From contig JAFUVQ010000013.1 in assembly GCA_017477505.1 (NCBI GenBank), positions 124,001 to 188,000 on the forward strand: 64,000 bases of DNA, read 5' to 3'. The position numbers and the translations under genes are program-made. This stretch comes from Eubacterium sp. (GTDB taxonomy: Bacteria > Bacillota > Clostridia > Lachnospirales > Lachnospiraceae). How positions within the stretch are numbered: the first letter of the stretch is position 1; every line of letters starts with the position of its first letter. The notes beneath the pieces are model-generated. The model was not told the DNA's origin and did not search any database. It was given only the letters and a program-made list of their open reading frames with translations. This document shows, in pieces, positions 35,901 to 44,823 of this stretch.

Positions 35901-37717
35901 AATTTTACTTTATACTTATTCTTTGCAGGTGTATAGGTTGCCGTATATACTGCATCTTCCGTTACATCTTCAATGACAGGACTCCATCCTGCAAATGTAT
36001 ATGTAAATTCTGCAGTTGCTGCCTTAGTCGGATCTGCAGGCTTCTCTATATTTGCCGCTGCAGTTCCGTACTCATACTCCTTAGGTGCTTTAAGAATAGT
36101 AGTACCATCCTCATCAACAAATTTTACCGAATATTTATTTCTGGTTGCCAGATAGGTTGCTTTATATGTTACATCACCCGTAACATCTCCTATAGCAGGT
36201 TCCCAGCCGGCAAATGTATAAGTAAATTCTTTCGTTGCCGCCTTTGTAGGATCCGCAGGTTTAACTATATCTGCCGCAGGCGTACCGTAATCGTAGGCAA
36301 CACCTTCCTTAAGCACCTTGGTTCCATCCTAATCGACGAACTTAACGGTGTATTTATTCTTTGTGGATGAGTAAGTGGCTACATATGTCACATCACCTTT
36401 AACATCTCCTATAGCAGGATTCCAGCCGGCAAATGTATATGTATCCGATACTGTTGCAGCCTTGGTAGGGTCTGCCGGCTTCTCTATATCTGCCGCCGCA
36501 GTATCATAATCGTACTCTTTTTCTTCTTTAAGTATAGTCCTTCCATCCTCATCAACGAACTTAACCTTATACTTATTTACAGTAGAAGAGTAAGTTGCTT
36601 TGTACACCGCATTTCCGGTTACATCAGCTATCGCAGGAGTCCAGCCTGCAAATGTATATGTATACTTATCCGTAGGCGCCTTCGTCGGGTCTGTCGGTTT
36701 TACTATGTCATTCGCCGAAGTACCATATTCATACTCTGTCGCCGCTTTAAGTACTGTAGTCCCGTCCTCGTCCACAAACTTAATATTATATTTCTTCTTT
36801 GCAGAACTATATTTTGCAGTATATGTTACATCTCCCGTAACGGGTCCCAAAGCCGGATCCCAGCCGGCAAATGTATATGTATCCGATACAGTATCAGCCT
36901 TGGTCGGATCGTTCGGCTTTTCTATATCGTCCACAGCAGTTCCATATACATACTCTTTCTCATCTTTAAGTACGGTAGTACCATCTTCATCTACAAACTT
37001 GACTTTATACTTTTGGGCTGTTGAATTAAACTGGGCAGTATATGTAGCACTCCCCTTAACCTCAGTAATTGCCGGACTCCAGGTATTATTGAAAGTGTAT
37101 GATTCACCCTGTGTTGCATTTTTGGTAGGTGTGTTTCCGCTATAGGACGGAGTTTCACCCGGACTCATTATATCTGTCTTTAATATTTTACCATCTCCGT
37201 CTTTCCAGGTTATTGCATATTTAGGAGTAAAATTCAAATATACAATACTTGCGCCTGAACTGGAATATGGAGAAATGTACCAGGAATCATCAGCCGACGA
37301 CATGACCCAGCACGCGACATTCTTTTCGGCATCAGTCAGATTCAACCCGCTTGTATCAATACCTGATGAAGCCGGAAATGTGTATGAATAAGTGATTACA
37401 TCACCGGCCTTTGTAGAATCGCCCGATCCATTCAATCCGGAATATGCAACTTCGGTGGAATTGTAATTAAAAATAATCGAAGCATAATCATTATTGCAGT
37501 ATCCTTCACTTTCATTTATCTGATTCCAGGATAAAGTATCCCCGGGATAGAATTCTTTCCCTATGTAGCTGTCAAGATTTGTCGAAGAACTTATATCACC
37601 AAAACTTACATTTTCCGCATAAACATTTAATGGCATGATACTGATCATCATCAGAACAGCAAGAAACCATGCCAGAAACCTTTTCTTCCTGATACGGATA
37701 TTTCTTTTCCCTTCCAC
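32921..37717 (-). pseudogene. Giant 73-residue-repeat surface protein gene, broken by one in-frame TAG
   Basis: A GTG at 37717 (AGGAG eight nt upstream) opens a secreted protein: signal peptide FLAWFLAVLMMISIMPLNVYA, a ~200-residue unique domain, then 17 consecutive 73-residue units with the pattern KYKVKFVDEDGTTVLK, EYGTAAADIEKP and TYTFAGWSPA (Flg_new/InlB-B-like beta repeats). A different last unit, a Lys/Glu-rich linker and a membrane segment with VTGDS just ahead (degenerate sorting-type signal without LP) close it. At unit 4 the codon expected to be Glu (FVD-E-DG) is TAG (36331-36329); a single G-to-T change of GAG. The frame is otherwise open on both sides (~1,600 codons in all). Likely an adhesin; now either truncated or read through. 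Confidence 0.85.
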
Positions 37718-37756
37718 CTTTGTAACTCCTTTTATTAAACCCACATTTTCAGAAAT

Positions 37757-38464
37757 TTATTTCAATATATACCTGAGATGTCTGAAACCATCCCTTACTA
37801 TCCTAAGTTTTGAACGTCTCCTGACCCGGCACCTCTTAAGCCTTACAGGAGTCTGTCCTATCCTTAAATTATCCCGCGCTGCAACTGCTATCATTTCAGT
37901 AGCAAATTCCATACCTGCAGCAGTTAAATCTATATTAATTCTTTCCCAAGCTTCCTTCGTTATTCCACGAAATCCACAATGGAAATCCCTTATCTTCGTT
38001 CTAAATCTTTTCCTTGCCAGCCAGGATAGGAACTTACCTCCTATCCTATGGCTGATGGGCATCGCACCTCTCTCGATTCCGCCCGAGAATCGGTCCCCGA
38101 TCATTAAATCATAACTTCCCTTTGCAAGGGGACCATACAGTTTATCAGTCTCATAAAAGTCATAAGTAGTATCACAGTCAGCCATGACGATCACCCGCCC
38201 ACGGGCGGCTTTCATCCCCCCACGCAGCGCCCTTCCATAGCCCGGTTTTCTTACGTGTACCACTCTCGCCCCGTGGCTTACTGCAAGTTCGGCCGACCTG
38301 TCCGTAGACCCGTTATCAACCACAAGGATTTCTCCCCGTATTCCTCTTTTCTTAAGATAATCAGCTGCTCTTTCAACACAGGAAACAACAGCCCTCTCTT
38401 CATTTCTGCATGGCATCAGAATCGTCAATTCATAAATTTGCTTTTTTTCCGTGCCTTCGAACAT
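37757..38464 (-). CDS. GT2 family glycosyltransferase (dolichyl-phosphate-mannose synthase-like)
   Basis: 235 residues, soluble. ELTILMPCRNEERAVVSCVE, EILVVDNGSTDRSAELAVSHG and the DxD-type VIVMADCDTTYDFYET are the GT-A nucleotide-sugar motifs; GFRGITKEAWERI is the acceptor loop. Resembles polyprenyl-phosphate sugar transferases that lack membrane helices. It overlaps the polytopic membrane protein upstream by 35 nt and is followed by the repeat-protein gene after ~40 nt, suggesting a surface-glycan or glycoprotein role. Confidence 0.9.
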   Translation of the reverse strand: MFEGTEKKQIYELTILMPCRNEERAVVSCVERAADYLKKRGIRGEILVVDNGSTDRSAELAVSHGARVVHVRKPGYGRALRGGMKAARGRVIVMADCDTTYDFYETDKLYGPLAKGSYDLMIGDRFSGGIERGAMPISHRIGGKFLSWLARKRFRTKIRDFHCGFRGITKEAWERINIDLTAAGMEFATEMIAVAARDNLRIGQTPVRLKRCRVRRRSKLRIVRDGFRHLRYILK

Positions 38465-39722
38465 TTCCCAAAGACTCCCAAACCTTTAATCCATCCAGCA
38501 GAAGAAGTGTCATTGCAAATACCATACCCAACTGCGCTCTGTATGTAAAGAAATAATGCAGATAAGAGTGGTTATGTAATACTATAAATCTGATATATGG
38601 AACCGCGGCGGCACATAGATATAATGCAGCCTTACTCTTGTCTATATTCTTTCCGCGATAAACATATGCCAGATAAATGTAGAGTATTATGATCGCCACT
38701 CCGATAATCACGCCTGCTGCCCCATAATTAAACGGCAGAAGACATCGGAGATTTCTTCCCAGCGCCCCAAGAATATAATCTGCAAAACCAGGATTTACAA
38801 ATTCATTACCACCGATTCTTTCGGAAACATGCCCCGTAACATAAGGCATTACATTTTCATGAAGTACAATTGACGCAAGAAGCCACTTGGTAAGCCAGGT
38901 TGATACATAACCGATTCCCCAGGCGATGGGGATCCTGACAAATCTTTTTATTTTGAAATCCTCATTTTCTTTTGTTTCTATACAGAAAAGCAGAAGCGCA
39001 GGCACTGTAAGTGTAATTGTTTCCGTCGTAAGAAAATCGAAGAAACAGGTCACCATTCCAAAGCATAGAAATGCCGCGCCGTACCATTCTCTTTTCCCTT
39101 TTTCTGCAAGTAATGTTACTGTTATCCCGAACAGTATCATAAGCAGGAATGTCCAGGAATATTCAAGCGAAAACGGCACATACCATACAGAATTAATGAC
39201 TAAACCGATGATAAGTCCGACCAGCGGTATGTAATACTTCTTCTTTAAGAGCATTGCCCCAAGTAAACAAGTCAGAAGAAATAAAACAATTCCATTTAAA
39301 ATGTAAATGCCTTTGACCGGCATAAAAACAAGCAATGGTCTTACGACTGCTATCGAGCCGTGCCAATATCTTAAATACTGCAGATTTGAAGACTTATCAT
39401 ACTGCACCGCTTCCAGAAGATTCTCATTTTCATTATTTTTATCATTATGATAATAGGCAGAATTCATGACAGAAGAGAGCGGATTCTGCGAATCATACTG
39501 CCATGCGATCCCAAGCAGTATGGAATCGGCATACCGGTCAATCCTGCTTGAAAAGTCGGTTTCGCTGACATTGTAGAATACTTCCTTCTCGCAAAGGTAC
39601 TCTGCCGACTCAAGCATATGCTCTTTAATCGCATCCCTCGGAATAATGGCCGCCAATAAAAGGGCAAAAACAAAGAATATCGTCACTATTACAAATGTCA
39701 GGATTTCTCTAACCGGTTTCAT
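38430..39722 (-). CDS. Polytopic membrane protein, possibly GT-C-like
   Basis: 430 residues with ~10 hydrophobic helices. An N-terminal anchor (FVIVTIFFVFALLLAAII) is followed by a ~90-residue outside loop (YADSILLGIAWQYDSQNPLS; LQYLRYWHGSIAVVRPLLVF) and then a run of helices. The architecture and the overlap with a GT2 gene recall GT-C type lipid-linked sugar transferases or their scaffolds, but no diagnostic motif is visible. Function is therefore inferred from context only. Confidence 0.7.
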   Translation of the reverse strand: MKPVREILTFVIVTIFFVFALLLAAIIPRDAIKEHMLESAEYLCEKEVFYNVSETDFSSRIDRYADSILLGIAWQYDSQNPLSSVMNSAYYHNDKNNENENLLEAVQYDKSSNLQYLRYWHGSIAVVRPLLVFMPVKGIYILNGIVLFLLTCLLGAMLLKKKYYIPLVGLIIGLVINSVWYVPFSLEYSWTFLLMILFGITVTLLAEKGKREWYGAAFLCFGMVTCFFDFLTTETITLTVPALLLFCIETKENEDFKIKRFVRIPIAWGIGYVSTWLTKWLLASIVLHENVMPYVTGHVSERIGGNEFVNPGFADYILGALGRNLRCLLPFNYGAAGVIIGVAIIILYIYLAYVYRGKNIDKSKAALYLCAAAVPYIRFIVLHNHSYLHYFFTYRAQLGMVFAMTLLLLDGLKVWESLGNVRRHGKKANL

Positions 39723-39810
39723 TCACCCTACCATATTCCTATCCTACCATGTCCTTATCTGCCATATCCCTGTGAATTACACAACGGATTCTGCAGTAAT
39801 CAAAACGCGC

Positions 39811-39842
39811 AAAAAGGAACGATCGGATTTATCGTCCCTTTT
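39811..39842 (-). terminator. Terminator of the MIF/nucleotidyltransferase/LCP unit
   Basis: On the minus strand AAAAGGGACGAT pairs with ATCGTTCCTTTT (one mismatch, seven-base loop), with TTTTTG following. It lies just downstream of the MIF-like gene. Confidence 0.75.
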
Positions 39843-39854
39843 CATTCATATATT

Positions 39855-40196
39855 CTAGAAATTCCTTCCGTTCCATCCCCAGTCATGCGTCGTCTGATAT
39901 TCAACATAAATATGGTTTCCGGGGATGCCAAGTTCTCTTTCATAAACCTCGCATATCTTTGCGGTCATTCTCTCAAAGGCTTCCGAATTTGGCGAGCCAA
40001 GCAGATCCACCGATACAAAAGCACCCTTATCAAGCTTTTCACCTGCAAAATAAAGGCAATATTCATCCTCGAATCCCACCATAAGGAAACTCTCCGGCTT
40101 GCCTATGATTCCGGCTGCTTTTCCAAGCTCAGACTTGAGAACCTCTTTCTTCTCATCACTGAGTTTAACTGTCACTTTTGAATTAATAAACGGCAT
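39855..40196 (-). CDS. MIF-like tautomerase superfamily protein
   Basis: 113 residues, the normal size. It starts MPFINSKVTVKLSDEKKEVL, so Pro1, the catalytic base of the tautomerase fold, is exposed after Met removal. ESFLMVGFEDEYCLYFAG and LGIPGNHIYVEYQ follow family spacing, and it ends WGWNGRNF. Members tautomerise phenylpyruvate-type compounds; bacterial roles are poorly known. RBS GGGAGG; 15 nt after the nucleotidyltransferase gene. Confidence 0.88.
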   Translation of the reverse strand: MPFINSKVTVKLSDEKKEVLKSELGKAAGIIGKPESFLMVGFEDEYCLYFAGEKLDKGAFVSVDLLGSPNSEAFERMTAKICEVYERELGIPGNHIYVEYQTTHDWGWNGRNF

Positions 40197-40211
40197 TTTG
40201 TAATCCTCCCT

Positions 40212-41123
40212 TTATGAATCAAATTCAGGATATGCTCCCGCATCGATAAGTTTCAGAAGATGTGCTCTTACCAGCGGCATATCCTCCTGATAAGTCATTC
40301 CCATCCATTCTTCATCAGTAGGAAGTACTCTGACAGAGGCAGCATCTCTCTCCATCATATTCTGAACCGCTTCAGAAAGTGTTTCTTCAAATGTAAGCGG
40401 TTTTGCCTTGATTCCGTCTCTTAGTCTCTGCTCAAAGCTTTCGCTGATATCATCTATGAAACCGGCATTAAATGCCCACATGTTCATGGATGCTACTGCG
40501 TCGGCAGATATCTCTGTAAATGTTGCTCCATCATCAAGTGTATAGAATCCCTTGCCATTTTCCAGCTTGATCTTCTTTCTCTCATCTATACGGACAAGAT
40601 TTCCGTCCTTAACCTTACAGATTCCTCTTGAAACTGTTCCCTTATCCGAAAGAGTACCTACAACTTCATAGCCAATATTTGCAAATACATCAGCATCAGT
40701 TTCTCTGCTGAAGAAGTCTGATGCAACCCTGTATGCGCCTTCGCCATAGAAGTCATCCGCATTTACTGTAAGGAACTGCCTTCCCTTCAGGACTTCCCTT
40801 GCGCACCATATAGCATGTGTAGTTCCCCATGGCTTAACTCTTCCTTCAGGAATCTCTTCGCCATCAGGAATCATCGAAAGATCCTGATATACGTAAGTAA
40901 CTTTGGTTACATCCTGTATACGTTTTCCGACGCTTTCGATAAAATCATCGGAAATGTCTTTTCTTATGATAAATACTACTTCACCGAAACCTGCACGAAG
41001 TGCATCTGCCACGGCATAATCAATAAGAGCATGTCCTTTGCCATCCGCATCAGCAATCTGCTTCAATCCTCCGAAGCGACTGCCCATACCTGCAGCCATA
41101 ACAACTAAAATCGGTTTATCCAT
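40212..41123 (-). CDS. Sugar-nucleotide-type nucleotidyltransferase
   Basis: 303 residues of the NTP_transferase fold. The signature VMAAGMGSRFGGLKQIADA at the N terminus carries the nucleotide-binding loop and the catalytic Arg/Lys; FLTVNADDFYGEGAYR holds the metal-binding Asp pair. Such proteins activate sugar phosphates for envelope glycans. The specific substrate cannot be assigned. It lies between the LCP gene and the MIF-like gene, same strand. Confidence 0.85.
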   Translation of the reverse strand: MDKPILVVMAAGMGSRFGGLKQIADADGKGHALIDYAVADALRAGFGEVVFIIRKDISDDFIESVGKRIQDVTKVTYVYQDLSMIPDGEEIPEGRVKPWGTTHAIWCAREVLKGRQFLTVNADDFYGEGAYRVASDFFSRETDADVFANIGYEVVGTLSDKGTVSRGICKVKDGNLVRIDERKKIKLENGKGFYTLDDGATFTEISADAVASMNMWAFNAGFIDDISESFEQRLRDGIKAKPLTFEETLSEAVQNMMERDAASVRVLPTDEEWMGMTYQEDMPLVRAHLLKLIDAGAYPEFDS

Positions 41124-41228
41124 ATTTTATCCTTTCCTGCTAAAATCCGCATAACCCACGCATTTCCTGTTCCGAAAATGCGCTGCATGTGATCGACGAA
41201 AAAATATATTCACGTCTGAACAGTTATA

Positions 41229-42716
41229 CTAATAATTATGATCCATCATAAATATATCGATGCTGTTCTGTGTTACTTCCTGTCCCTGTATTACTTTATC
41301 GATAAGATCTTTTCCGAAATCAACTGTATCTGCGTCCGGTTCCATGACATAGAGTAACATATCATTTCCGGTTGTATAACAGAAGTTTTCGGAATCGGAT
41401 CCGTTTACTCTGTACTTAAGTATTGTCCATTCACTGGAGCTGTCAAGCTGACACTGAACAAGGTATGCAATTTCTTCCTTGTCCATGCTGGTTTCAACAC
41501 TGCCTTCAACACTCTTCATTATATTCTCATAATTAAGGAGCATTTCCTTGGACATCATCTTGTGAAGCACTGCGTCGATTATAAGCATCTGATCACGTCC
41601 ACGGCCTCTGTCTCCACCTGATACATTTCCTCTTTCACGCGCAAATGCAAGTGCGGCACCACCATCGAGATGATTCATTCCCTCATCAAAATGATATTCA
41701 TTTCCAAGTGAATAGAATGCAGCCGGTGACTCAACATCAATTCCGCCAAGTGCATCGATAACATTCTTGAACCCGGTAAAGTTCATCTTTGCATAGTAGC
41801 TTACTTCTTCATTATAAAGCATAGCCAGAGTATCCATCGAACAATCGATTCCGTGAACACCTGCATGTGTAAGTTTGTCCTTCTTTCCATTTGATACGGA
41901 AAGCGGCACATAGAAATCTCTCGGTGTAGAGATAAGAAGTACAGTCTTGGTAATATTGTTTACGACCGCGAGGATGTTAACATCACTTCGGCTCGTTGTG
42001 CTGACTTTTCCTTCTGTATCGATACCGCTTATGAATACTATAAAATGATCTTTATCGATTCCTGCAGACTCTATAACTGAGCCTTCGCCTACAGCTGTCT
42101 CAATTTCATTTGCCATAAGAATCTTGAGCTTATCCTTATATCCTGCATATTCCGGTTCATCATCCAGAAGTGCAAGGTAAGCGGAACCGGTTATCATCGC
42201 CTGGATATCACCGTCATCAAAGGCTTCCGCCATATCGAAAACAGAATCGAATTCAACTGTGTTTATATTTATATTGTAGCTGTTATTGATATCATTAATC
42301 GTCTGTCCGGCAAGCCCGTTCTCACCTTCCTTGATATAGCCGAAGCGATATGCCTTATCTACAGCTTCCTTGATAGAGCTGGTCATATCATTTGCCCCTG
42401 CATAAACATTAACAACACTGACCTCTACTTTAGATCCTGCAACCTCTTCGAGTGTCTTGTTGGCTCTATGTATATAATAAGTTCCGAGGAGAAGAGCGAT
42501 AGTAAGAAGAAAAGCTATTCCGCTTCCCAGAATTCCAGTTTTCTTGTTTGCCTGCATGAAGACCACCAGTGGCGGTATGATTCCGAGTATGATCATAAGT
42601 GCAATACAGTACTTCAGCGGAATAAGTCCTGTCGAGAGTGCAACAAAAATCATTGCAAATGAAACGACAAATAATATTCCCGCCATCATGAAACCAACTT
42701 TTCTAACAGTCTTCAC
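41229..42716 (-). CDS. LytR-CpsA-Psr (LCP) family protein
   Basis: 495 residues. A short cytoplasmic start, three to four hydrophobic helices (FMMAGILFVVSFAMIFVALS; GIAFLLTIALLLGTYYI), then the LCP catalytic domain: NILAVVNNITKTVLLISTPRD, KLTHAGVHGIDCSMDTLAML, and the Arg-rich DGGAALAFARERGNVSGGDR. LCP enzymes attach wall teichoic acids or capsule to peptidoglycan; this fits with the nearby GT2, nucleotidyltransferase and surface protein genes. A GTG start with AGAGG. Divergent from rsmG. Confidence 0.93.
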   Translation of the reverse strand: MKTVRKVGFMMAGILFVVSFAMIFVALSTGLIPLKYCIALMIILGIIPPLVVFMQANKKTGILGSGIAFLLTIALLLGTYYIHRANKTLEEVAGSKVEVSVVNVYAGANDMTSSIKEAVDKAYRFGYIKEGENGLAGQTINDINNSYNININTVEFDSVFDMAEAFDDGDIQAMITGSAYLALLDDEPEYAGYKDKLKILMANEIETAVGEGSVIESAGIDKDHFIVFISGIDTEGKVSTTSRSDVNILAVVNNITKTVLLISTPRDFYVPLSVSNGKKDKLTHAGVHGIDCSMDTLAMLYNEEVSYYAKMNFTGFKNVIDALGGIDVESPAAFYSLGNEYHFDEGMNHLDGGAALAFARERGNVSGGDRGRGRDQMLIIDAVLHKMMSKEMLLNYENIMKSVEGSVETSMDKEEIAYLVQCQLDSSSEWTILKYRVNGSDSENFCYTTGNDMLLYVMEPDADTVDFGKDLIDKVIQGQEVTQNSIDIFMMDHNY

Positions 42717-42816
42717 CTTTCTAACCTCTTTCCTCTTTATAATATGTAAATTTACTGTTATAATCCAATGAAACGTACAGATCGGATACTAAATAATCTA
42801 ATAATAGGAAACGAAT

Positions 42817-43557
42817 ATGGAAAAACTCAAAAAACTCGCTTCAAAGCTAAATGTATCGCTGGATGATTCCCAGCTTAATCAGTTCAATGCATATTATGAA
42901 CTAATTATTGAAAAAAATAAAGTCATGAATTTAACTGCCATCACAGAAAAAGATGAAGTTATCATGAAACACTTCGTCGACAGCCTTGCAATTGTCAATA
43001 TTCCTGAATTTAACAAATGTATGGCTTCAGGCGGACGCCTCATCGACGTCGGAACAGGTGCCGGATTTCCCGGAATCCCCCTTAAGATTGCATTTCCGTC
43101 TCTTGAAATCGTACTCCTTGATTCTCTTATGAAAAGAGTACATTTCCTCGAAGAAGTAATCGACACTCTCGGTTTGACCTCTATAACCGCTATACACGGA
43201 AGAGCCGAAGAAGCCGCTCACGACAAAGGAATATCCGTAAACATGCCTCTCAGAGGACAGTTTGATATAGTAACATCCAGGGCTGTAGCCAACCTTTCGG
43301 CGCTATCGGAATACAGCCTTCCATTTGCAAAAACCGGTGGATATTACATACCTTATAAAGCAACTGACATTGATACCGAACTGAAGGATGCTAAAGCTGC
43401 CATCACAAAGCTCGGCGGAAAGTACATCCGCACTGACAGATTCACTTTGCCGGATTCCGATATTGAAAGAAGCTGGATCGTGGTCCGTAAGGAAACCGCA
43501 TCACCGAAAAAATATCCAAGAAAAGCCGGGGATATCAAAAAATCTCCCCTCCGATGA
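42817..43557 (+). CDS. rsmG: 16S rRNA (guanine-527 N7)-methyltransferase
   Basis: 246 residues. NLTAITEKDEVIMKHFVDSL and the SAM-binding LIDVGTGAGFPGIPLKIAFP, then VTSRAVANLSALSEYSLPF are GidB/RsmG signatures. It methylates G527 of 16S rRNA. In most Firmicutes rsmG follows mnmG on the same strand; here it is inverted and an exonuclease gene stands between them. The basic tail (KKYPRKAGDIKKSPLR) is normal. Confidence 0.96.
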   Translation: MEKLKKLASKLNVSLDDSQLNQFNAYYELIIEKNKVMNLTAITEKDEVIMKHFVDSLAIVNIPEFNKCMASGGRLIDVGTGAGFPGIPLKIAFPSLEIVLLDSLMKRVHFLEEVIDTLGLTSITAIHGRAEEAAHDKGISVNMPLRGQFDIVTSRAVANLSALSEYSLPFAKTGGYYIPYKATDIDTELKDAKAAITKLGGKYIRTDRFTLPDSDIERSWIVVRKETASPKKYPRKAGDIKKSPLR

Positions 43558-43565
43558 CCGGACGA

Positions 43566-44531
43566 TCACTTGTCATCACTTGACTGACGTTTCTCACGTC
43601 TCTTCTCACGGATCATTTCCTGTTTAAGGCCGACTTCCATAAGTCCGGCCTTATTTGTTTTGGTAACTTTCTTAATGACATAGACATTGTCATCGCTGCC
43701 GCCTGTGGACTTAAACTTGATCCGCCCCTGCATATATCCATGCTTCCAGCATTTTCCAACAGCAAGTTCTGTATTCGGTCCGCTCTGGAACCATCTTATC
43801 TTCTTGGTGCATTTTCTTCCGCACTTGCAGCAGAGGATAGTAGTGATATCCTTGTCCTCCATAGCTTCCTGCTTGCTGCCGTATTCACCGGAAATCTGCT
43901 CAAGATAACCATCATGATATGAAAGAATTTCTTCATCCTTCTTAACAGGATGCCTGTAGGTATCAATACTGTATCTGTCTCCCAGCTTCGGGAACTTCTT
44001 CACAGCCATTACCCTTGCAGTATATCTTGCGTCATTTATGGCAGCGTGATACGGAATATCTTCCGGAATATTCATATCCACGACTGCCTTTTCAAGTTTG
44101 CATACAACTTTATCCTCTATAAATTCATCCGCATATATCTGCTGAACATTATAGAACTTAAGAGGAAACGGCAGTTTCTTCATATTATAAAATGCCATAT
44201 TCTCCTGAAGGAAATAAAGATCTGAAGGTCCCCAGGTACAGAATGCATAATCATCCCCGCACCACTCTATAAACTCTTTACAGACAACAGGAAAAGACCT
44301 TCCCTTCTCATCCAAAACCTTTTCATCATAGGAAAGCATGTTCCGAATCTGTTTATGAAGTTTTTTGTATAACTTCGGTTTGATAAGTGCTCCGAACTCA
44401 TCAACCTTATTCATCTTCTCATCAAGCTTTACAGCGCCAATCTCAATGATCTCAAATGGCATTCTGGGGTGCTCACCCTGCTTGCCATTGGGGCTCTGAT
44501 TCCACTCAAGGTCTAGTACTATATACTCCAC
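43566..44531 (-). CDS. DEDDh 3'-5' exonuclease (KapD-like)
   Basis: 321 residues from the GTG at 44531, which has AAAGGG seven nt upstream; the frame opens five codons earlier without an RBS. YIVLDLEWNQ (ExoI Asp-Glu), FCTWGPSDLYFLQ (ExoII Asp) and YHAAINDARYTARV (ExoIII His/Asp) are the DEDDh catalytic positions. The C-terminal ~120 residues include a CxC...Cx pattern (TILCCKCGRKCTKKI) suggesting a zinc ribbon. RNA or DNA substrate unknown; convergent with rsmG. Confidence 0.87.
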   Translation of the reverse strand: MEYIVLDLEWNQSPNGKQGEHPRMPFEIIEIGAVKLDEKMNKVDEFGALIKPKLYKKLHKQIRNMLSYDEKVLDEKGRSFPVVCKEFIEWCGDDYAFCTWGPSDLYFLQENMAFYNMKKLPFPLKFYNVQQIYADEFIEDKVVCKLEKAVVDMNIPEDIPYHAAINDARYTARVMAVKKFPKLGDRYSIDTYRHPVKKDEEILSYHDGYLEQISGEYGSKQEAMEDKDITTILCCKCGRKCTKKIRWFQSGPNTELAVGKCWKHGYMQGRIKFKSTGGSDDNVYVIKKVTKTNKAGLMEVGLKQEMIREKRREKRQSSDDK

Positions 44532-44687
44532 TTTGAACCCTTTCACGCAAAATCTCTGTATAATCCTTAATATTCTACTCCATAATCATGTAAAAAGATA
44601 GCAAAACCTATACTTTACACAAAATTTTGTATAGTTTTTGTAATATTTTTCAAAAACCACCCCATCTTGTGCCATTTTTCAACAGAC

Positions 44688-44729
44688 TTATCAACCCAAT
44701 GTTGATAACTTTTTGAGTTATCAACATTG
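44688..44729. promoter_or_regulatory. Three DnaA-box-like nonamers around a perfect palindrome
   Basis: TTATCAACC at 44688, the reverse complement of TTATCAACA at 44700-44708 and TTATCAACA again at 44718. The last two form a perfect 14-bp inverted repeat (44697-44710 / 44716-44729). Each differs by one or two bases from the DnaA consensus TTATCCACA. The gap 44532-44823 contains no gene. Confidence 0.5.
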
Positions 44730-44760
44730 CAATGCAGAAAAAAATGAAGTGTCCTATCAC

Positions 44761-44790
44761 AAAAAAAATTCCCCACTCAAAAAGAGTGGA
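44761..44790 (-). terminator. Terminator of mnmE-mnmG
   Basis: On the minus strand CCACTC pairs with GAGTGG over a TTTTT loop, followed by AATTTTTTTT. It lies ~35 nt past the mnmG stop. Confidence 0.85.
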
Positions 44791-44823
44791 GAACCTTGTT
44801 AATTAACATAGTATCATTATTAT

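Noticed and set aside
33396-36155. Long plus-strand ORFs of 60-180 codons opposite the repeat protein gene (SSVAALVGSAGFSISAA-type).
   Set aside because: They recur with the 219-bp period and are antisense shadows of the repeat units, without ribosome binding sites.
43627-43660. Inverted repeat (GGCCGACTT / AAGTCCGGCC) within the exonuclease 3' end, as an rsmG terminator.
   Set aside because: It has a bulge and lies inside convergent coding sequence; possible but not strong enough to list.
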